Source: Lentinula raphanica (Eukaryota > Basidiomycota > Agaricomycetes > Agaricales > Omphalotaceae). Taken from it: a stretch of 64,000 nt of DNA. The position numbers were made by a program, and so were the translations under genes. Each line of letters starts with the position of its first letter. Position 1 is the stretch's first letter. Under the pieces are notes generated by a model. The model worked only from the letters and a program-made list of their open reading frames with translations, did not search any database and was not told where the DNA came from. The stretch is from positions 1-64,000 of the forward strand of contig JANVFP010000007.1 in the NCBI GenBank assembly GCA_027919835.1. The letters are read 5' to 3'. This document shows, in pieces, positions 56,049-64,000 of this stretch.

Positions 56049-58714
56049 TCAATTCTGAGACCCAGCAGTTATAACAGCACATCTCCCATTGGAATCGTCC
56101 GGTAACCCTATCCTAGTCGTCAAATCCGGATGATCCAAAGAAGCCATCTGCATCGAGACCTCATCATAGTTAGGCCATACCCACTTTGTATCCTGGAGCA
56201 GCTGGAGTGTGCTTTGATATGCAGGCCCTCTGGCTGCAAGGTCTGCCAAGTCAGGATTTGGATTCCCCGTTCGAGCAAAGGTTGTCCAAAAATCTTGAAT
56301 GAGGTTGGTGTACGAGATGTCCGCCGATATTCGCAAGGGTTCAGCAAAGATGTAATAAGTTCCAAAGACCTGTTACGATCGTGTTTTATGTTGCGCAGAA
56401 AATGTCGGAACAGAACAGTTGGCGGAGAAAAAACAGAGAAAATATTAAATCGCTTACCTCGTATAAATCACCGGAATGGCACCGATAATAGGGTTGGAGA
56501 TCTCCTACGGGAAATGTGCAGAGGTCATACGGATCATAGAAAGAAAGTCCGTAAGCATGCTGCATGGAGTAGACATACCTACAAAGACGAAAAGATATCA
56601 AACCGAACTTGCACACAAAGAAACGAAATTCAGCTCACATAGCAGGAAAAGCACCAGCTTTGGATGCAGCAGCTATCATGTTTTCTGCGGGACAAGTAAG
56701 GAACCAGTCCGTATAGGCATTGATGGTCGCGTTATCTATCAGGTAGGAGGAGAATCAACACCTAAAACGCACAAAGACAAGTGACGACAAACTTACAAAC
56801 GTTGAAATCATCACTGATCGTCCAAAGCCCGGACTCGAGAACGTCCTCGGCGAGGTCGAAGCCGATAGCGTTGATGAGAGATTGGTTGAAGTCAGTAGCA
56901 TTGGGGGAAATTGAAGTCCCTAGTAGACTGCATTCGAGACATTGGAGAAGAACTTGTCAACATTGTGTGAAACTCTTTGAAGCGCATTGCAACGAACGCA
57001 CGATTGGCCTTCCTCGGGCATGAATCCAAGCATAAAAGGTACGCTGTTCACTGCATCCGGCCCCAGAGCCATCTGATTCACAGCAGAATCCAAAGCGTAC
57101 ACACCATCTATTACTGTACTCCAGGACCCAGCGAAATTGGTGACATTTAGCAAAACATCAGCGGGTAAAGCTTGTAGGCATCGTAATAGCTCTGCATCTG
57201 GCTGAGTGAGGTCACACAGAGGGTTGAGGTAAGGTTCTGTTCGTAAAAGCTCAATGAAAGACATAGCACAGAATTGAACCTCGAACGACTCACGAACCAT
57301 ATCGTACACCTCTTGCACAGTGGTGAACGTACCCGATCCACCAGACTGAGAAATCGCAGCGTGAAAGAGGCCTGCCGCTTGGGGGCTCTTGAGCAAATCT
57401 ACTATCGACCATCCCCCGCGGACTGGCCGAAAATCGTGACCTTCTCTGGGTCGCCACCGAAATCAGCTATGTGGTCCTTCACCCAGCGGAGAGCGGCAAT
57501 CTTATCGGCCATGGCGTAGTTTCCTGTGATAGAGGTACCGTTGAGACCGAGGAAGCCAAAGATGTTGAGTCGGTAGTTGATGGTGACGATGACGACGTCG
57601 CCTCGAGAGACGAGCGGGCCTCCATCGAAGGTCTCGTCAGAGCCCATCCCGTTCAGATTTCCACCACCATGGATCCAGAAAAGGACAGGCCTTAACGGTA
57701 AGGGTTTGATTGACAGTGATGGGAGGTACGAGGTGTATACGTTCAGGAACAAGCTTCAAACCTCTGTTGACAGGGATTTTATGTTCGTGTTGAACAGAGG
57801 CACTTACCAATCTTCGTTGATTCCCCATGGATTCAAGCCTGCATCGTTATTAGCGAAGGATCCGAACTGCAGACATGCGGGCTTGACTATGAAAGACTTG
57901 ACCATGAGCTTCAAAAGCTATTGATGAATCACAGAAACTGACATTCTGTAGCATTCACATATGTGCCAGTCCATGGCTCGGGATATCGGAAACGTAGAGA
58001 GCCTGTAGGTGGAGAAGCATACGGGATGCCCATGAAACGAAATGTAAGATGGTCTCGAACGCTGGAAATTGAGGTCAGAATGAGTCAGCGAAACATGAAA
58101 CTTGGTCGTAACGTACCCTGTAAATGCAATATCCTTTGATACAACATCTGTCTTGAGTAAAGATGCAAAGTCTGTGTCGACTTTAGAGGTGAGAGGTGCA
58201 GAGTTCGAGCAGAGGACAGGAAGCTTCTGTGAGTCACTGTCGATATCTGATTTGGAAGACTCTGACGTGAATGGGGTGATTGCTATGCCTTTTCCGTCGT
58301 TCGAGCCAGCCCAGAATGACGTGTGGTCGTCGAATGCACCAAGGTATCCGAGATACAGTAACTTCGGCTGGATACTGAAAGCATGTCTCAACTGTATTCT
58401 GGTAAAGATAGTCCTGACTCCTGAAGACGCACTCTGGTAGATTGTCGCTATTGAAGAGGGTTTCGTTGAAGTCCCTGCATACCCGGGCAGCTTGATCGAG
58501 GTTTTCGAGATCAAAGAACAAGAGTGCACTAGTCCGGTTATCCAGCGTCTGCCAGAGTGGTCAGATTCTGTGCAATCGTTTTAGATGTTTCAGCGATACG
58601 CACCTCCCAGTTTCCATTATTCTCGGATAATAGCAATACTGACCTTCCGGAAACACTCTGTGTGAGGACTTGGCTGATGAACAGAGCGAGCAAGGGCAGA
58701 ATGATGAGCCTCAT
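56049..58714 (-). CDS. Secreted type-B carboxylesterase/lipase
   Basis: Alpha/beta hydrolase of the COesterase family, presumably cleaving esters outside the cell. Start ATG 58714 with signal peptide MRLIILPLLALFISQVLT. An N-terminal segment of about 180 residues (TSALLFFDLENLDQAARVC, YLGAFDDHTSFWAG, CSNSAPLTSKV) precedes the esterase core RFMGIPYASPPTGSLRF. Catalytic features are the oxyanion HGGGN, VTINYRLNIFGFLG, nucleophile GQSAGG (joined across an intron at about 57402) with SQSGGSGTF, an acidic residue in FMPEEGQS, and His in YYRCHSGDLYEV followed by the final exon (FWTTFARTGNPNPDL) to the stop at 56049. Multiple short introns. Neighbours do not suggest a pathway. Substrate unknown. Confidence 0.88.
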
Positions 58715-59692
58715 AGTGGCTGTTTTCAGTTGAAGATGAACGAGATTGCCAGTCTCTACCAGTTTCACTGACGGATCCTATATCATGAGTCCCATTTTCT
58801 TGCGAGGTGTTCACGAGACTGTATACGGAAGACCGAACGGTGCTGAACGGTGTTTTGTCGGCGACATCCTGGTTTTATTGATCATGACCTACAAACTTGC
58901 TTGCTACTTAGCGTTCGTGCTCGGAGTCCTTGTGATGTTGAGTATTCGCATATATTTTTGAAGCAACTGTGGCAAGACGCAATCTGGTGCGGCTCGCACA
59001 AGACTCAACTCTGAGCATACTTGAGTGGATGATAGAACAGGACTGAGGATTCGGCATAGTACATACTGTATTTTCAGATACTCTCGGTCCCCTGAGCTCG
59101 ACGTATAATATCGAACGAATATCAGTACTCGTTAGAGACAGTATGGACATCTTGAGAGATTTCAAAGTCGAAAGCGAAAGAGGAGAACGGTAACAAGGCG
59201 TTTAACACAAACACGTACAAACTCAGGTTTAGCGCCTTCCTCTCTCCTCTTCACGAATTTCCAGGATGTGATCAAGATGTGATGAAACCTGTTTATTGCG
59301 CTTCGCTCACGATGATCTCATGCATTCTCTATAGAAATTCCAAAAACATATCCCTAACTATCCTCTCAATGGGGAAGAGGAACCGGCGCAAGCTGGCGCG
59401 CCGCGCCAGGCGTCCTCAGCTTTCCTGTCACCATGTAGTACTAACTCTGATTGTACCTTGCTCGCGTTCATCCTGAGCTTACACCTGCTTACACAGGCTA
59501 AAACCAACGACAATGTAAAATAGAAGCGATAACCTTGGATGAATTTCGCTCAGAAATTAATCATAGTCATCCAACTGAGCGTTTATCTTATCGACATCGT
59601 TCTTGTGATTGCTATACTTATAACATCGTTCATATGAGAATGCATTACCATACTCGATTATCTCAATAACACGTCCGTACAATCAGACCTGA
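58715..59692. other. Intergenic region
   Basis: Upstream of the esterase and downstream of the aminotransferase. 59391-59406 (CTGGCGCGCCGCGCCAGG) is a GC palindrome able to form a hairpin. Short ORFs lack coding features. Confidence 0.45.
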
Positions 59693-62077
59693 TCAACCGT
59701 CTTATGTGCCATATTCACAGGCTCGTCGATGCTCTTTTTGTAGCTGTAAGCAAATGTGCATGAGCAAATATATCAAATGAATCGAATCGAAGAACCATGG
59801 TCCATGATACATACCTATGTCCGAAAGCCCTCATACCCTCCTTCTTCGCCTTCTTCAACACCCTCGCGATTGCATCTAACCCTTTATCCAGGTCTTCTAT
59901 CGGTGGACCGAAAGAAAGCCTGACGAAGTGATGACAGGGCGAGTTGAACAGGTTCCTACGATGGGAGGGGTTGATGTCGAAAAAGATCCCGGGGATGACG
60001 ATGGTTTGTTCTTTGAGGAGTTCTTCGAAGAATGTCTATGTCGATAGAGAAATTGGAATGGAAATCATTATCCGTGTAACAACCAGGGGGCAGTGAACTC
60101 AGTATGCTACTCACCAATCCATTATTCAGCGGCGCCGGCAACCTTTCCAAATTCAACCAGATATAAAATGTCGCATTCGGTGGAACGTCAACATCCAGAT
60201 GAAGGTCCTTCAATCTGGACAACACATGATCGCGTTTCATTTTGAAGTGCTTTTGGAGCGCGATACGCTCGTTACGGGCATGAGTGGGATCAAGAAGAGG
60301 GATGGCTGCTAGTTGAAGTCTATAGTCGGCATGAATCCCGGCGTGGAGCACATCAGAACTTAGTGGTAGCTCAGCCCCGATTCGGAGGAGTTGAACTCAC
60401 GGATGGTTAGCTCCTCCATCGAGGAATGAACCAGATTGGGACAGAGCGGTGACGAGGTTTTTTGGTCCGACGACCCAGCAGACACGCCAGCCAGGAAGAC
60501 GCCAGTTCTTGAATGACAACGATGGGTCCAATGAGTGATCTACCCTGAGCTTAACGATAGTAACACAAACCAACCTTGGTCAAGCCGTCGACGATGATGA
60601 CTGCATCCTAACCATGATCACATCAGAATCAGAAGGTAATCGAAACCTAACATGCATCTCTATACCTGATTAACATCCTCGATATACTCAGCTGAAGAGA
60701 TCGTTTTTCCCAGATCCTTGTCGCTATCGGGATAGATATACCAAGAGTAGAACTAGCGATCACAGCACATTTAGATATAGTCTGTTCATAGACGTTAGAC
60801 GTACTTCATCCAAGATAACAGTCGTCCCTTCTCTCCCGAGCGAGACGAGTTCCTTGAGGTCGTTCCCTTTAATGACCTGCAGGTGTTACACGAGCGAAAT
60901 CAGTGAGCAGGAGAAATACAAGAAATCAAGTGGATGCATCATACCTGACCGGTGGGATTCCTCGGATTCGAAGCCAGAATGACAGCCAAGCCTTGCGTCG
61001 CAATGTCTTTCTGTAATCGTCTATCAGTACACATGCATCCATTGTATCAACAGAATTCGCCGAACCTTCGTTTGTTGAATGTCCAACCGATATTTGTTCT
61101 GTGAATCGAAAGAGCAAGAGTAAAAATATGAACGGACGCGTCGAAAAGGATGACACTGAGAAATTAACTTACGCTGGGATCCAAACTGCCAACGTTAAAA
61201 GAAGAAAAGACTCAGCCTGGCATCAACAAGGGTAGCCGTAGCCAGTGACTTACGCCGTAGGCACAGGCACGAGCCTCTTGAACGCACTCAAAACCTGATC
61301 ATATGCGGTATAATCCGGAATCTGGTAGGACTAATACACGTTGAAAGTGCAGATAAATATATCAGCCCGTGTATCATCGAAGAGAACAACCAACTCACAG
61401 TATACACATCCCCAATGACCGCTGCAACCCTAGACAGCCCCGCTCGTCCTCCAGGAACGATACACACATTCTCATACGTGTACTGAGACGCCTTGTTCTG
61501 GCGGTAAGTCACATTGTAGAGGTTCGCGACGGCTTCACGGAGAGCTATCGCGTCATCACATTAGACCATCATCATCAGAGAAACAAGGACAAGACACACA
61601 CCTTTAACCCCAGTCGTAGGCGCATACTCCAAACTATCCAACGGCATCTCCATCGTCTTCGGACGTTCAGGTGCGTTCGGGATCGGGCCCACCTCTGGCG
61701 CGCCCTGTCCGAGATTCGCCCATTCGTGTTGGGCAGTATAAGAAAACCCGTTGGCGATCGCACGTTCACTGCAGTAGATAACCCCGGTGCTTCCCGGGTG
61801 TTGGATTCCCGGTACGGTTTCTTCTTCGGGGTTGACGGTTTCGGGGAAGGCACGGACGCCTTTGGGGGCGTGGCCGGCTGATTGACGGAAGATCTGGTGG
61901 AGAGAGGGGAGTTTATGATTAGGGTATGGGACAAAGGTGAAGGGGGGATGGTATACACGAAAGACGCACCTGATGAGCCTCGGAATCCTTTTCGTGCTTC
62001 ATATTACGCATCACATCCAGAACCTGGTCAAACATGTTAGAGAGTTGAGTGAACGATTTTCCCCGTGGAAGATGCAT
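59693..62077 (-). CDS. PLP-dependent aminotransferase, class I/II
   Basis: Fold-type I aminotransferase. The start chosen is ATG 62077 (MHLPRGKSFTQLSNMFDQV); ATG 62035 is an alternative. Visible order on -: HQ|IFRQSAGHAPKGVRAFP, SYTAQHEWANLGQGAPE, LEYAPTTGVK, VCIVPGGRAGLSRVAAVIGD, VILASNPRNPTGQVI (cofactor/substrate Asn), TTVILDEFYSWYIYP (Asp/Tyr for PLP), DGLTKNWRLPGWRVCWV (Schiff-base Lys), PNATFYIWLNLERLP, HFVRLSFGPP (substrate Arg), and the last exon SYKKSIDEPVNMAHK to stop 59693. About eleven short introns. Its specificity (aspartate, alanine, aromatic or ACC-synthase-like) cannot be told from sequence alone. Confidence 0.88.
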
Positions 62078-64000
62078 CGTAGAGGAAGCAAAGTGAGAAG
62101 GTAGCGACTAGAGAGGAGATGCGAAGGAACGAAAGGAAGGGAATGATGGAACGAAAATGGAACCAAATGCGTCTCTTTAAGAATCAGAATTACTCAAACG
62201 AGTGTAAGCGTCGAGGCAGATAGATAGCGACTCCAAGTCTCCATGCACTTGTGGCCCCCAAAAAAGGCAACGATACGAGTGAGGCAAACGCGCTGCGCAA
62301 TAGCGAAAAGTACTCGTTCTTCCTGGTACTTCCGAGTTATAGCTTTTGCATCCGATCCATACCTCGACCACGCGCCATGAGCTAAAAATCTTCCTCCAAG
62401 GTCTCCATCAGGATCCATCACTCTCCGATCCTTCCCATTTGACCATGTGTATGCCATCTGCTACCATCTGCTCGACAAGATATGATCTGTCACGGTCTGT
62501 CCTGATCTATACTCTTTTCATCGCTGTATCCCAGGAAACACAGCATCCGCCATCCACAGCCAACATGGCAGTGTTATCGAGATAGGTTTCAACTCGGAAC
62601 GACGTGATCCAACTTTGTCCCTCATTGTCCTCGTTTCGAAGAAACATCGTAAAGAACGCAGTCGTGCTCCAACAAGCAACAAGCAGTCTCGAACGATGAA
62701 ACAAGTTACAGAAGAGAGAGATATGAAATCACTCACGACATCTCTAAACTTGGGCGTGCCAGGACGAGAGGGGAACGGGCTGACGGTCATAGGCGTGTTG
62801 GCCCCGCTTTTTGATCCAAGAGGCATATTGCGTTAAGTATAGGGAATTCTTCGCGACGTGAAACGATTTGCGAGTGCAGAAGTTCGTTAGTGTTCGTGGT
62901 GGTGGTTGGAGTACAAGATGTGAATATTTGAATGATTGATATATGCGGGCAAAGATGGTCACCGTGTCACTAGGCTGTTGCCCAGTTCGGTGGAGAGCTG
63001 AGTCCGAAATACGACGGTGTCCATGTACTTATTTTTAGCTCTGGTCTAATGAAAACGATGACGCGCATAGCAGCCATATAACGCACGGCAATGCGGCAAT
63101 GTGATATTCACGTGTCCCCTGGGCTATTGCTCATCTACTGCTACCTTGCCAAAAAAACTACAACTTACTGTAAAGTTGGCGGGTGCTGAGCGTTGGGCAT
63201 GAGCAGAGTCAATTATTAGGGCTATTCAGAGTGGTCAATTTTAGGTCAATTCTGATGCCAGGGCCTTCCCAAATGTGATTCTTGAATAAACTTAAGATGC
63301 AGTGAAGAGAATCAACAGTATATAATATTGTATAGGCTAATGCCATATAACCAATATGTGCTCCCCCCGGCCTAAAGTTATATTCATGTCTATCAGTGTA
63401 TAATAATGTCTATGAGGTCTGATATTTTACCATCCATAAGTACATGATTCCGACTTTGCTCATGTTTCTTTCTACTTTTAGAGTGGAAATAGTAATGTTG
63501 GGGCTCTTTGATCCGGAACTACCACCATTAAAGAGGCGCCCACTCGGGCGTTTCCCCCCCGTCGAACAAAACAGACGGAAAAGGGTACAAGGACGTACCC
63601 TCCATGGACGAAGTGTCGATGGGCCTCACCATTGAGGAGTGAGAACCGTTTACGCAGGTCTGCGACACCTGTAAAGATACGTAGCATACGGAATACGGAC
63701 CACGTCATCCCTGTATGGGAAGCCGAAAGGCATCCTACTTGCCTGTAAAGTCCAAAGACTACCCAAAATAAACCACTTTACGTCCGAAAACACACTGCAC
63801 ACTGCACACGAGGCGAAACAATCAAACACCACAGCACACGTTGACCACAACAACCATGACGTCTGATAGGAAACGGAGAAAAACCTCTGCAAAAGGTTTA
63901 GAGCCCCAGCTCTTTTGGAACTCAGAGGAGAGTATAGCATGAACAGTGCGTGTGTCGGAAAATTGGTTTGGCGCTCATAAGCGTGGCATGCAAAAGATTA
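62078..64000. other. Right-end region, no firm gene
   Basis: On -, 62826-62737 reads MPLGSKSGANTP...PGTPKFRDV followed by a consensus donor GTGAGT. It could be a 5' exon of the aminotransferase (with an unusually long intron of about 0.6 kb) or of another gene. 62200-62457 on - has an open frame of unclear status. 62840-64000 shows AT-rich patches and short ORFs with no family resemblance. Confidence 0.35.

Noticed and set aside
58102..58440. Plus-strand ORF in the esterase N-terminal region
   Set aside because: Antisense of the esterase coding sequence.
63444..63708. Possible genes near the right end
   Set aside because: Short overlapping frames on both strands with no family resemblance or splice support.

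Overview
The window reads as a mushroom-forming (Agaricomycete-type) basidiomycete chromosome. The evidence is short GT-AG introns of about 45-60 nt inside almost every gene, a KDZ transposase with a cysteine-cluster domain, hAT and PIF/Harbinger elements, a chromodomain Ty3/Gypsy retrotransposon, and host genes of fungal type. No virus of people, animals or crops and no toxin gene was recognised. Everything was read by eye: exon borders are inferred from reading frame and splice consensus, and no database was searched.

Layout. Bases 1-48,200 are a nested transposon island; 48,550-62,080 is an ordinary compact gene block. In the island, a foldback (long inverted repeat) family called 'F' here recurs at 1-717, 3306-5116, 22889-25500, 29744-30549 and 30550-33940. 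A hAT element is cut in two: its 3' half lies on + at 718-3110 and its 5' half on - at 25501-26775. Both cut ends carry the same 7-bp duplication beside an F terminus, and both outer ends carry the same 8-bp duplication. A Harbinger element is split in parallel (start codon at 3122 on -, the rest from 26776 on +), and its outer flanks rejoin inside an older F copy. The simplest reading is that F was hit by Harbinger, Harbinger by hAT, hAT by a second F, and that an inversion with ends in F arms then turned round at least 23 kb.

Between the halves lie old, CpG-poor remnants: a SANT-like protein, a coiled-coil protein, a tandem array, a deleted hAT copy, and two small hAT MITEs with perfect 8-bp target duplications. 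A far better preserved 13-exon KDZ transposase gene (17473-21566) and a small unrecognised gene follow. To the right lie a MITE family with 2-bp target duplications, a 993-bp TIR element with a 7-bp duplication, an unrecognised TE-like ORF interrupted by one MITE copy, a young Gypsy element with LTRs that look identical (37337-45044), and a decayed second KDZ transposase.

The host block holds, left to right: a PGS1-type phosphatidylglycerophosphate synthase (-), an unknown secreted protein (+), a CWF19L1-like RNA-processing protein (+), a secreted carboxylesterase (-), and a class I/II aminotransferase (-). They show no sign of a shared pathway.
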